Part shown: positions 32,874 through 40,533 of the stretch, one piece after another | How the letters are laid out: each line of letters opens with the position of its first letter | How positions within the stretch are numbered: position 1 is the stretch's first letter | Origin: an uncultured Actinomycetes bacterium | GTDB lineage: Bacteria; Actinomycetota; Geothermincolia; Geothermincolales; RBG-13-55-18 | Length of the DNA stretch: 51,115 nt | Reading direction: 5' to 3' | NCBI GenBank assembly: GCA_937128055.1 | Contig: CAKZMC010000018.1 | Coordinates: forward strand, 1 to 51,115 | Made by a program: the position numbers and the translations under genes | The notes under the pieces: model-generated | Database searches by the model: none | What the model saw: only the letters and a program-made list of their open reading frames with translations | Told to the model about the DNA's origin: nothing

Positions 32874-33285
32874 TACCTACCTCCTTGTCTTGACGAGCGC
32901 CTTTCTCGCTTGCCTCGTTCCCTTCCTGGCCGGACACGCCGCCCGCCTCCCCCCTTCCGCTCCGGAACGCAGGTGGAACCCGGCTGTTTCTCCTCTTGCC
33001 TTTCTTTCTCTCCCACGACACTCATTAAAGGAACAGCCCTTTAAATGCGGGTGTAGGGGAGGTAAATTCTTTGCTAACTTTTTCTTAAGGGCAGTTAAAA
33101 TGCCACTTTGAGCGGTTGATGAGGTTGAGGCGGCTTTGCCCGTAGACGGCGTCCGCCCGCCGGTCGCGCCGCAGCGGGAAGCCCGGAAAGCGGTGGGCAT
33201 TGCCTGTAAGGTAGGCGGTCAGGGCACATCAAGGCGGCGTAAGCCCTTTCTCATGCGCCGGGCTTGCACGCCCCACGCGTCCCCC
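32874..33285. other. Regulatory region between phoR and pstS
   Basis: No gene is seen. It contains the Pho-box-like array (33061-33098) and an inverted repeat cattaaagg (33023-33031)/cctttaaatg (33038-33047), both on the pstS side. Confidence 0.6.
33061..33098 (-). promoter_or_regulatory. Pho-box-like array upstream of pstS
   Basis: On the minus strand the hexamers TTAACT, TTAAGA, TTAGCA and TTTACC start at intervals of 10, 11 and 11 bp, in pstS orientation. Direct TTAACA-like hexamers with an 11-bp period are the binding pattern of PhoP in Gram-positive bacteria. The array is about 190 bp before the pstS start. Confidence 0.7.
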
Positions 33286-35061
33286 TTACACCGCGGCCGG
33301 CGGGGGTTGGGGCAGGAAGACCCTGAAGTTCGAGCCCTCTCCCACCTCGCTTTCCACGGAGACCACGCCCCCGTGCAGCTCAGCGATATGTTTGACTATG
33401 GAAAGCCCCAGCCCGGTGCCACCCGTCTCCCGTGAACGCGCCCTGTCCACGCGGTAGAACCTCTCGAAGACGCGTGGCAGCTCCTCGCGCGGCATACCCA
33501 CGCCGGTGTCCCGCACCTCGATAGCCAATCCCCCGGGAGCCGCGCGGCAGCTGGCATAGACCTTGCCGCCGGGGCGGTTGTACTTTATGGCGTTGTCCAG
33601 CAGGTTGCCGACAAGGGTGGCCAGGAGGCGCCTGTCGGCTTCGACCTCCATACCGGGGTCGCCCTCCACCACCACCCCGACCTCGTACTCAGCGGCCAAG
33701 GTGGCTTTGGACTCCACGCACTCGGCGAGCAGCTCGCCGGGGTCGAACCTCTCCATGCGCAACACCGTCTCCCTGGCCTCCAGCCTGCTCAGGGTGAGCA
33801 GGTCCTCGATGAGCTGCGACAGCCGGGTGGTCTCGCGGTCGAGGTCACGGAGGAAACGCACGGCGGTATCCCGGTCCTCGAGCGCGCCTGCCAGGAGGGA
33901 ATCGGTGAGGGCACGCACGGTAGCCACCGGCGTGCGCAGCTCGTGGGACACGTTGGCCACGAAATCCTGCCGCATGCGGTCGACCTGTCTCAAGGCGGCG
34001 ACGTCCTCCAGGGTGTTGACGGTGACCGCGACCCTACCGTCCGACGCCTTCACCGGGTACGACTTCAGGCGTAACGTCATCTTCCTCGGGTAGACCAGTT
34101 CCATCTCTGCCTCTACCCCCTCTCCGGCGGCAGCCCGGCTTACCGCCGCCTCGAGGTCGGTGCTGGGGAAGACCTCTATCAGCCGGCGTCCCACTACCCT
34201 TTTCGCCTCGACGTTGAGGATGTGTGCCGCGGCGGGGTTAAGGAGCAGGATGTGGTTCCCGGCGTCGGCAACCATGACCCCCGAGGAGACGTTGTCCAGA
34301 ATGGTCTCCAGCTTTCGCCTCTCGCCGTCGGCCTCCTCTATGCGCAAGCGCACCTGCTCGGCCATAGCGTTGAAATTATCCGCCAGCTCTGAGAAGTCCG
34401 CGACCTCCGGCGCCGTCACCCTCCTCCCCAGTTCGCCGGCGGCCACATCCGCCACCGCTTCCCGGAGGTCATTAAGCGATTTCACCACCGTCCTCTCGGT
34501 CCAGATACTTGCCGCTACGATCACCAGGAGCAGCAGCCCGAGGGCACCCAGGAAAATCCACCATACCCGCCAGGTGACCGGCGCGATGTCCCGCTGCTCC
34601 ACCGAAACGCGCGCCACCCCCCTGATGCCGCCGTCAATGACCACCGGCGCGGCGGCGTAGATGAAAACCTCTTCGAGGGTGCGGGATTCCCGCTTCGCGG
34701 AAGAAACCTCTCCCTTGAGGGCGGCCGCCACTTCCGGCCTTCCTGCATGGTTCTCCATCTGCGCGGCGGGGAACTCCGAATCCCCGAGGACATTCCCCTC
34801 CGTGTCTATGATCGTCAGCCTCAGCGGAAGCTCCCCCACCAGCTCCTTGAGGTAGGCGTCTATGACCTCCGCGGCCATTTCCCCGGTGAAGAATCGGCGG
34901 GACTGCCCGGCGAAAAGCCTTGCCTGGTCCTCGAGGTCGCTCTCTTCGAGGGAGTAGACGAACGTCCTTATGGGAAATAATACCAACAAGGAAAGTAATG
35001 CTAGGACGGCAATTACCGGCAGGGTATACCTGGTGATGAGGATCAGCTTTAAGCTCCTCAA
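33286..35061 (-). CDS. phoR: Membrane sensor histidine kinase PhoR
   Basis: This 591-residue kinase has a membrane helix at about 9-30, an extracytoplasmic sensor region (LTIIDTEGNVLGDSEF), a second helix (IFLGALGLLLLVIVAASIW), a HAMP domain and a PAS domain (ILDNVSSGVMVADAGNHILLLNPAA). The HisKA helix carries VANVSHELRTPVATVRA, and the ATPase has NLLDNAIKYN, DTGVGM and GTGLGLSIVKH. This is the PhoR/PnpS layout. The probable start is a TTG at 35061 that overlaps the phoP stop (TTGA), so the two are translationally coupled. The open frame upstream is only phoP shadow. Confidence 0.92.
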   Translation of the reverse strand: MRSLKLILITRYTLPVIAVLALLSLLVLFPIRTFVYSLEESDLEDQARLFAGQSRRFFTGEMAAEVIDAYLKELVGELPLRLTIIDTEGNVLGDSEFPAAQMENHAGRPEVAAALKGEVSSAKRESRTLEEVFIYAAAPVVIDGGIRGVARVSVEQRDIAPVTWRVWWIFLGALGLLLLVIVAASIWTERTVVKSLNDLREAVADVAAGELGRRVTAPEVADFSELADNFNAMAEQVRLRIEEADGERRKLETILDNVSSGVMVADAGNHILLLNPAAAHILNVEAKRVVGRRLIEVFPSTDLEAAVSRAAAGEGVEAEMELVYPRKMTLRLKSYPVKASDGRVAVTVNTLEDVAALRQVDRMRQDFVANVSHELRTPVATVRALTDSLLAGALEDRDTAVRFLRDLDRETTRLSQLIEDLLTLSRLEARETVLRMERFDPGELLAECVESKATLAAEYEVGVVVEGDPGMEVEADRRLLATLVGNLLDNAIKYNRPGGKVYASCRAAPGGLAIEVRDTGVGMPREELPRVFERFYRVDRARSRETGGTGLGLSIVKHIAELHGGVVSVESEVGEGSNFRVFLPQPPPAAV

Positions 35062-35762
35062 CTGCTTTCGCCACCCGCTTCGAATCGGTAACCGACCCCG
35101 CGCACGGTGATGATGTGACGGGGATGCGCGGGGTCCTCCTCCACCTTCTCGCGTAGGCGGCGTACATGCACGTCCAAGGTCTTGCTCTGCCCGAAATAGT
35201 CGCCCTCCCACACCTGGGTGGTGAGGTACTCCCGGGGCAGTGCCTTGCCCGGGTGACGCAGGAAGAGCTCCAGGAGGCGAAACTCCATGAGGGGCATCTC
35301 CACCACTTCGCCCCGCACCCTGACCTCGTGCCGCTCGCGGTCCAGCGCGATGTCACCCGCTTCAATGACTCCCTCGGAGGCCGCTTTTCCCTTCTCCTCC
35401 CCCTGGTATCGCCTCAACACGGCTTTCACCCGCGCCACCAGCTCACGCATGTTGAAGGGCTTGGTGACGTAATCGTCCGCGCCCATCTCCAGGCCCAGGA
35501 TCTTGTCCACGTCCGCGTCCTTGGCGGTGAGCATGATCACGGGGACGTCGCTCTCCCGGCGCAGCCGCCGGCACACCTCCATCCCGTCCATGCCGGGGAG
35601 CATCAGGTCCAGGAGCACGAGGTGGTAAGCGCCCTGCTGACACATGCGCCAGCCCCTCTCGCCATCAAGGGCGATGTCCACCTGGTAGCCTTCCTTTTCC
35701 AGGCTGAACGCGACTGCCTCCGCAAGCGGCCTCTCGTCCTCGACGACCAGTATCTTTTTCAT
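35058..35762 (-). CDS. phoP: Phosphate response regulator PhoP (OmpR/PhoB family)
   Basis: This 234-residue regulator has a receiver with Glu8, Asp9 and phosphoacceptor Asp52 (LVLLDLMLPGMDG), switch Thr in VIMLTAKDADVDK and Lys in DDYVTKPFNMREL. The C-terminal winged helix ends with KTLDVHVRRLREKVEEDPAHPRHIITVRGVGYRFE, the OmpR/PhoB DNA-binding signature. Its neighbours phoR (overlapping) and pst make PhoP the natural assignment. A Pho-box-like array lies 82-131 bp upstream, in the opposite orientation, so autoregulation is possible. Confidence 0.94.
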   Translation of the reverse strand: MKKILVVEDERPLAEAVAFSLEKEGYQVDIALDGERGWRMCQQGAYHLVLLDLMLPGMDGMEVCRRLRRESDVPVIMLTAKDADVDKILGLEMGADDYVTKPFNMRELVARVKAVLRRYQGEEKGKAASEGVIEAGDIALDRERHEVRVRGEVVEMPLMEFRLLELFLRHPGKALPREYLTTQVWEGDYFGQSKTLDVHVRRLREKVEEDPAHPRHIITVRGVGYRFEAGGESS

Positions 35763-35843
35763 CGTCGCGCTTTCCCCGCATTCCGGGTATTCATGGGATC
35801 GCCATATCGACCTGCATGACCGTTCCTATCAACGATACCATCA

Positions 35844-35893
35844 TTTACCGAAAATTTTCACGCTTTTTACCTTTCTTAAACCCGCCTTTTACC
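35844..35893 (+). promoter_or_regulatory. Second Pho-box-like array, facing the ppa side
   Basis: On the plus strand TTTACC (35844), TTTTCA (35855), TTTACC (35866), TTAAAC (35876) and TTTACC (35888) recur every 10-12 bp, with looser TTTACT (35903) and TTTAGA (35912) beyond. The orientation is toward the short ORF and pyrophosphatase. Confidence 0.6.
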
Positions 35894-35953
35894 CTACCCC
35901 TCTTTACTTCATTTAGAAACGTGGAAGATGGGAGTGGAAGGAGGTGAGCATGA

Positions 35954-36157
35954 ATGGAGCTCTACGAGTTCCTGGATCAGAACCTGTGCGCGACGCCCTT
36001 CTCGGACGGGGAACGGCCCCGGGACCGGGCAGAAAGGTGCCGCCATGGGGAGGAACCGGGCGGCATCGAGCCAGCGCCCGGCGCGGAAGCAGCCGGAAAC
36101 GTTCCTGGCCAAGGCGAGATGAAGCCCGCTGCCGGGTACCGCACGGCGCGCCCCTGA
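35954..36157 (+). CDS. Short ORF with strong ribosome site, possibly frameshifted
   Basis: An aaggaggtg at 35938-35946 precedes ATG 35950 (5 nt from ggagg) and ATG 35954 (9 nt). The frame from 35954 gives 67 residues starting MELYEFLDQNLCATPFSDGE; its first 20 codons have strongly GC-ending third positions, as in real genes here. Codon pattern then decays, and another frame improves (MGRNRAASSQRPARKQPETF from about 36043, ending 36122). This could be a small gene with a frameshift, a leader peptide, or chance. I recognise no homologue. If real, it would be the first gene after the second Pho-box-like array. Confidence 0.3.
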   Translation: MELYEFLDQNLCATPFSDGERPRDRAERCRHGEEPGGIEPAPGAEAAGNVPGQGEMKPAAGYRTARP

Positions 36158-36176
36158 AAGGCCCTGAAAGGGGCGC
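36148..36176. terminator. Hairpin downstream of the short ORF
   Basis: gcgcccct (36148-36155) and aggggcgc (36169-36176) form a perfect 8-bp stem with a 13-base loop that itself repeats gaaaggccctgaa. There is no T-run after it, so it may be a terminator or a repeat-type palindrome. Confidence 0.4.
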
Positions 36177-36362
36177 ATCCTATCGTCGCCGGGATTGAAC
36201 GCCTCCGTTCGACTTGTTTTCATGCCTCTCGTGCGTAGCGAGGAAACGGGGGCAGGCCGGCGACTTGGGCGTTGTAATACCGGACCCCGCCTGCGATCAT
36301 GGATAAAGTCAAGGCAGACGCTCGCCCCTCCAGGGCGACATGGCGCGGGAGGTGAGACCAAG

Positions 36363-36854
36363 GTGGATGACGACGGCTTTCCAGGCGTAGTCAGGGTGGT
36401 CGTGGAAGTGCCCAAGGGGTCGCGGAACAAGTATGAAACCGACCGGGAAAGCGGCAGGATCAAGCTCGACCGCGTCCTCTTCAGCGCCGTTCATTATCCC
36501 GCGGACTACGGGTACGTGGAGGGGACCCTGGCCGAGGACGGGGACGAGGTGGACGTCCTGGTGCTCATCGACGAGCCCACCTTCCCCGGCTGCCTCATCA
36601 GGGCCAAACCCATCGGGATGCTGCGCATGAAGGACGAGAAGGGGATCGACAACAAGATCCTCGCGGTTCCGGTGAATGATCCCCGCTGGTCGCCCTTCGA
36701 AGACATTTTCGAGCTACCGCCGCACCTGCTGGTGGAGATCGAGAACTTCTTCCTTACTTACAAGAAGCTGGAGGTCAAGGAAGTGGTGAGCGAGGGTTGG
36801 TCAGGCCGCGATCGAGCCGGGGAATACCTGGTGAGATGCAGGGTCAAGCGCTGA
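36363..36854 (+). CDS. ppa: Inorganic pyrophosphatase, family I
   Basis: This 163-residue soluble enzyme hydrolyses pyrophosphate to two phosphates. The family I signature is seen in EVPKGSRNKYE (substrate Lys/Arg), YPADYGYVEGTLAEDGDEVDVLVL (metal-binding Asp residues; Glu replaces the usual Pro in D-x-D-P-x-D), GCLIRAKPIGML and KILAVP. GTG 36363 is chosen because gggagg (36347-36352) lies 10 nt upstream and the conserved fold starts a few residues later. It stands alone on the plus strand beside the Pho genes, downstream of a Pho-box-like array. Confidence 0.92.
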   Translation: MDDDGFPGVVRVVVEVPKGSRNKYETDRESGRIKLDRVLFSAVHYPADYGYVEGTLAEDGDEVDVLVLIDEPTFPGCLIRAKPIGMLRMKDEKGIDNKILAVPVNDPRWSPFEDIFELPPHLLVEIENFFLTYKKLEVKEVVSEGWSGRDRAGEYLVRCRVKR

Positions 36855-37042
36855 TATCTCTGCAAACGGCCTTCTCCGGCAGCGCCCTCTCCATGCCGCC
36901 CGCGAGGGCAACGGGCGATATCACGGTCACGCGCCGATAAGCAGGCCGCCATCGCAGGCGACCTCCGCATTACCCTCGGAGACAAACCAAGACCGGAGAA
37001 AGGGGGGCTTCCCGCCGCCGGGTAACACGAGCGCCCTCTCCA

Positions 37043-37522
37043 TCACGCCCGCGACCGCGGCGCCGCGGGAGGCTCGCCTCCTACCCGCATTGAACGCAAG
37101 GCCTCCTCCCACCAGTCCAGGGAGGGGACCTGCCAGGCGCAGGCGTCCCTCGAACCCCATTCGCCCGAAAAGTCGACGCGCAGCAGCTCCCGTCCCCTCG
37201 TCTTTCCCAGGAAAGAACGCTGCCGGGACACGCCGCATACGGACGGCAGGGGAACGAAAAGGTGGCGGCGGGGGAGGAACATGCGGAAGTGGATGCCCCT
37301 ATCGGTCAGCGCCAGCACCCCGTTCCCCCTGACCTGGGCATAGCCCTTCGAGAGAATGCCGAGGAAGTTGCAGCCCTCCACGTGGTAGACCCTCTCCCCG
37401 CCCACCGCCTCCCGCAAGGCGTTCACCGCCTCCACCCTCAGGCGCTTTATCCACAAGAGGAAGAAGCATAGGATGGCCGCGATGCCCGCCAGCGCGGCAA
37501 GGGCTATTATGAACGCGGCCAT
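37043..37522 (-). CDS. Membrane-anchored protein with a PH/GRAM-like domain (uncharacterised)
   Basis: This 159-residue protein has an N-terminal membrane helix (AAFIIALAALAGIAAILCFFLLWI, about residues 2-25) followed by basic residues, so the rest is likely cytoplasmic. The soluble part (GNGVLALTDRGIHFRMFLPRRHLFVPLPSVCGVSRQRSFLGK) has the strand pattern of bacterial PH or GRAM-like domains, which start with a G-x-L-x-L-T-x-x-x-L/I-x-F motif. The C-terminus is Pro/Arg-rich. Function is unknown. It stands between ppa (convergent) and a thiolase gene with no clear operon link. Confidence 0.6.
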   Translation of the reverse strand: MAAFIIALAALAGIAAILCFFLLWIKRLRVEAVNALREAVGGERVYHVEGCNFLGILSKGYAQVRGNGVLALTDRGIHFRMFLPRRHLFVPLPSVCGVSRQRSFLGKTRGRELLRVDFSGEWGSRDACAWQVPSLDWWEEALRSMRVGGEPPAAPRSRA

Positions 37523-37717
37523 GCGCAGCTCCTTTCCTTCCTTTTAAGCATATCGAAAGAGGGCGCGAAAACATTTACGGAAGACGAGCGCTACGCTGCA
37601 CCGGGTGCGGCCTTGGCGCGCATGGAGGGGAGTCGCTCCTTGCGTCGGGGATCCGCTTGGAAAAGGGACGGGGCGCGGCTCGCCGCGCCCCGTCTCGCGC
37701 GCCGTACTATTGGAAGG

Positions 37718-38902
37718 TTATTCCACCTTTTCCCAGAGGGTGGCGTTGGCGTTTCCGAAACCACCGCAGAGGGTGGCGATGCCGCGCTTGGCCTCCGGGA
37801 AATCCTTCTTCATGATGTTGTTGAGGGTGATGACGATGCGCGCTCCGGATTCACCCAGGGGATGGCCCAGGGCCAGCGCCCCTCCCCACACGTTGATGTT
37901 GTCGAAGGGGGCGTTATGCCCGATGCCCAGCTCGCGGATGACCGCCAGGGACTGCGTCCCGAAGGCCTCGTTAAGCTCCCAGAGGTCTATATCTTCTTTC
38001 TTCAAACCCTTAAGGGCTAACAGCTTGCGCACCGCGTACACGGGACCGATGCCCATTACGGTGGGGTCGCAGCCAGCCATACAACCTCCGCCGTAACGCA
38101 GGTGGTAGGAGTAGCCCAGCTCGTCAGCCTTCTCCCGGCTCATGAAGAGCAAGGCGCAGGCGCCCACGGTGAGGGGGGAGCTGATGGCAGCGGTGACGAC
38201 GCCGTCCGGCTTGAAGGCCGGCTTCATCTGGGCCATCTGCTCCAGGCTGGGGTTATCCCTTATCCACTGGTCCCGGTCGCACATGAACTCCTTGCCGTCG
38301 TCATCCAGGGCGGGGATGGGCACTATCTCATCCTTGAACTTGCCGGCGTCGCGGGCTTCACGGGCCTTGATATGGCTCCAGTAGGCCATGAGTTCGGCGT
38401 CCTCGCGGGAGACGTTGTAGATCTCGGCGATCTTTTCCGCCGTGGATCCCATGGGCAGCTCGAGGGGATTGTAGTACTCGGCGATGCGGGGCGGGATGTC
38501 CATGCCTGCGGCCATGGGGACATTCATCATGTCCTCAACACCCGAAGCGATGTAGATGTCACCCTCCCCGCACATGATAGCCCGGCATGCGTGTTCGATG
38601 CATGACATCCCGGAGGGACACTGCTGGTTTACGCCGTTGGTGGCCACGCTCACCGGCAGCCCGGAGGCCAGCCAGCCCAGGCGCGCGATGTCGTTCTGCA
38701 TGCCAGACTGGTTGGCGGTGCCGCAGAAGACCGCCTCCACGTCCTCCGGCTTCACCTTGGGGTTGCGCTCGAAGAGCGCCTTGTACACGTAGGTGAGGAG
38801 TTCGTCCGGCCGCAAATGGCGGGCCCAGCCCTTCTCCGCATGAGCCCGGAAGTTGGGGGTTCTCACCCCGTCCACCAGGACCGCTTCTTTCAACTCTGCC
38901 AT
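37718..38902 (-). CDS. Thiolase (acetyl-CoA C-acyltransferase)
   Basis: This 394-residue enzyme has the full catalytic set: nucleophile Cys in NGVNQQCPSGMSCIE, the NEAF motif (LNEAFGTQSLAV), His in GGALALGHPLGESGAR, and the second Cys in ATLCGGFGNANA. It would cleave 3-ketoacyl-CoA in beta-oxidation or condense acetyl-CoA units. The N-terminus DGVRTPNFRA is typical. Unlike the thiolase-fold protein at 1775-2959, nothing essential is missing. It is a single gene; aggtaagga precedes the start. Chain length preference is not predictable. Confidence 0.92.
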   Translation of the reverse strand: MAELKEAVLVDGVRTPNFRAHAEKGWARHLRPDELLTYVYKALFERNPKVKPEDVEAVFCGTANQSGMQNDIARLGWLASGLPVSVATNGVNQQCPSGMSCIEHACRAIMCGEGDIYIASGVEDMMNVPMAAGMDIPPRIAEYYNPLELPMGSTAEKIAEIYNVSREDAELMAYWSHIKAREARDAGKFKDEIVPIPALDDDGKEFMCDRDQWIRDNPSLEQMAQMKPAFKPDGVVTAAISSPLTVGACALLFMSREKADELGYSYHLRYGGGCMAGCDPTVMGIGPVYAVRKLLALKGLKKEDIDLWELNEAFGTQSLAVIRELGIGHNAPFDNINVWGGALALGHPLGESGARIVITLNNIMKKDFPEAKRGIATLCGGFGNANATLWEKVE

Positions 38903-39424
38903 GTTCCTTACCTCGCTTTCCTCTTCTCCGATACCTACTCCGACGTATCGCTATTCACCGGAGACCCGGTTCAGGTCCGGCTCACCCCTCCAATCCTCTT
39001 CCCATAACCGCTTTTCTGCTCCTTGAAGGCTCCACGTCCTCTCTCCAGGCAGGGGTTATTATATCAAATCCGTCGCGGCAGGGTACCCGAGACACGGCCG
39101 GGGCCGCTGCCGGCTGGCCATCCGAGCGGGGCACCCGCATGCGTATGCCCCGGCATGCAGCCCCAGCTCAGCGCTCCCGGCACAACTCACGCAGCCATTG
39201 CCGCTTTTCACGGAAAGGCGCCTGCGTAGGGGCCGGTTCCCGGTGCCGCTACGGCGGCTACGCCAGCTGCCGCTCCACAGAAAAACCCGGTCTGAGACGA
39301 GTTTAACTCGAGCCTAAAACGCCAATAATATAGAATAGAACAGGGTATAAGCGGTTACAAGCCGGGAGGCAACGCCGTATTCAACGCAGGCCCGCCAGCA
39401 TTTCACGGTGGAAAGGAGGCCGTT
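38903..39424. other. Intergenic region upstream of zinc-ribbon paralogue 2
   Basis: No gene is supported. It contains a weak 6-bp stem (ggggca at 39128, tgcccc at 39146) and a palindrome cgagtttaactcg at 39298-39310 next to AT-rich promoter-like sequence. Confidence 0.5.
39298..39334 (+). promoter_or_regulatory. Candidate promoter with palindrome, zinc-ribbon paralogue 2
   Basis: The 13-bp palindrome cgagtttaactcg covers a possible -35 (tttaac, 39302-39307). AT-rich taatat/tatagaat follows at 39326-39336. The start codon is about 90 bp further on. Confidence 0.35.
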
Positions 39425-40498
39425 ATGAGCGATGTCGAGAGTTGTCTCGAGTGTGGGATTCCCAGGCAATTCGTGGATAATCACACGTGGGCGGGGGGCG
39501 GTTTTATCGTGCAGAGCAGCAATCGCTCTCACCGCATGGTGCTGATCGAAAGCGACAACCTGGACGGCCTCTTCAGGGGAATCGAGGAGATTATCGATCT
39601 TCCCATCGAGCGCATCGTCATCGAGACCAAGCGGCGCGCTACCCGTGAATATATCGACCGCCTGGTGCCAGACGACCTCAAGGAAAAAGCCATCAACAAG
39701 GAGTTGGACATGAAGGTGATGATCGACGCCAACAACGCCGTGGCGCGCATCATGGGATACGGGGATGTCTCCCTGGTGGGATACCGTTATGAGCGCGACG
39801 ATGACGATTATCTCAAGCAGCGGGTGCGCGAACCCTATTCGGTCCCCCTCTGGTGCGGGGATATGGCCGGCGCCGTGGAGGCCATAACGCGCAGGGACAA
39901 CGACGTGAACTACACGTTCCTGGAAGATGACACCATCGAGATAACCGCCGTACCATCAGAACATCCTCCGCAGTTCCAGGACAGGTTGCAGCTCAGGAAG
40001 TACCCCCTTCGCGAAGGCGACGTGACGCTGGAGCGGTGCGGGAGTTGCGGCGGGCCCTCCGCTCTTGCCTCTTTCGCGTGGCAGCTGGAGCGGGGGGTTA
40101 TCGTGGATAAGGTCACAGGTCGGCGCGTCGCCATGCTGGGACCTGCCTACCAGGAGGCGGTCTTCGACGAGCTGGAGAGGGAGCTGGGCGAGGAGATACC
40201 CCGTGTTATCGTGGAAGCGCAGCGCCGCTTCGTCAAATCCGGTTTTTTCAAAGCCACGGAGATAGGGAACAAGGAGCAGTTCCGGAAGCTCCTCGCGCTC
40301 CGCGGCCTGGGGAACCTCCGCTCCCTCCAGACAAAGAAAGACAAGTTGCGTATGGTGCTGGAAAACCCTGCCATGCACCTCATGATCATCGGCCTCATAC
40401 AAGGATATTTCGAGGTGATCAGCGGTACGGGTTCCAGGGCGGAATGGGAAGTCTCGGACGACGGTGTCCTGAACCTGGAGATCCATGCCGTCTGCTAA
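39425..40498 (+). CDS. Internally duplicated zinc-ribbon protein, paralogue 2 (uncharacterised)
   Basis: This 357-residue protein is a full-length paralogue of 26801-27883. Shared blocks include GIEEIIDLPIERIVIE, REYIDRLVPDDL, IMGYGDVSL, REPYSVPL and GDMAGAVEAI in the first unit. In the second unit they include FDELERELGEEIPRVIVEAQ and RRFVKSGFF. Cys pairs are at 7/10 (CLECG) and 205/208 (CGSCG), so both ribbons are kept, but the extra Cys197/202 of paralogue 1 are not. Each ribbon has only two clear Cys, so metal ligation may need a dimer or other residues. An aaaggagg lies upstream. It is followed 36 bp later by the convergent flippase gene. Function unknown. Confidence 0.8.
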   Translation: MSDVESCLECGIPRQFVDNHTWAGGGFIVQSSNRSHRMVLIESDNLDGLFRGIEEIIDLPIERIVIETKRRATREYIDRLVPDDLKEKAINKELDMKVMIDANNAVARIMGYGDVSLVGYRYERDDDDYLKQRVREPYSVPLWCGDMAGAVEAITRRDNDVNYTFLEDDTIEITAVPSEHPPQFQDRLQLRKYPLREGDVTLERCGSCGGPSALASFAWQLERGVIVDKVTGRRVAMLGPAYQEAVFDELERELGEEIPRVIVEAQRRFVKSGFFKATEIGNKEQFRKLLALRGLGNLRSLQTKKDKLRMVLENPAMHLMIIGLIQGYFEVISGTGSRAEWEVSDDGVLNLEIHAVC

Positions 40499-40533
40499 GC
40501 CGCTCCCCCGTTTTCCACCAGGGTGGTATGCCC

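Larger units (their letters stand above)
35763..36362. other. Intergenic region between phoP and ppa
   Basis: It holds an AT-rich Pho-box-like array, a strong ribosome site with a short ORF, and a hairpin (36148-36176). No larger gene is supported. Confidence 0.55.
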
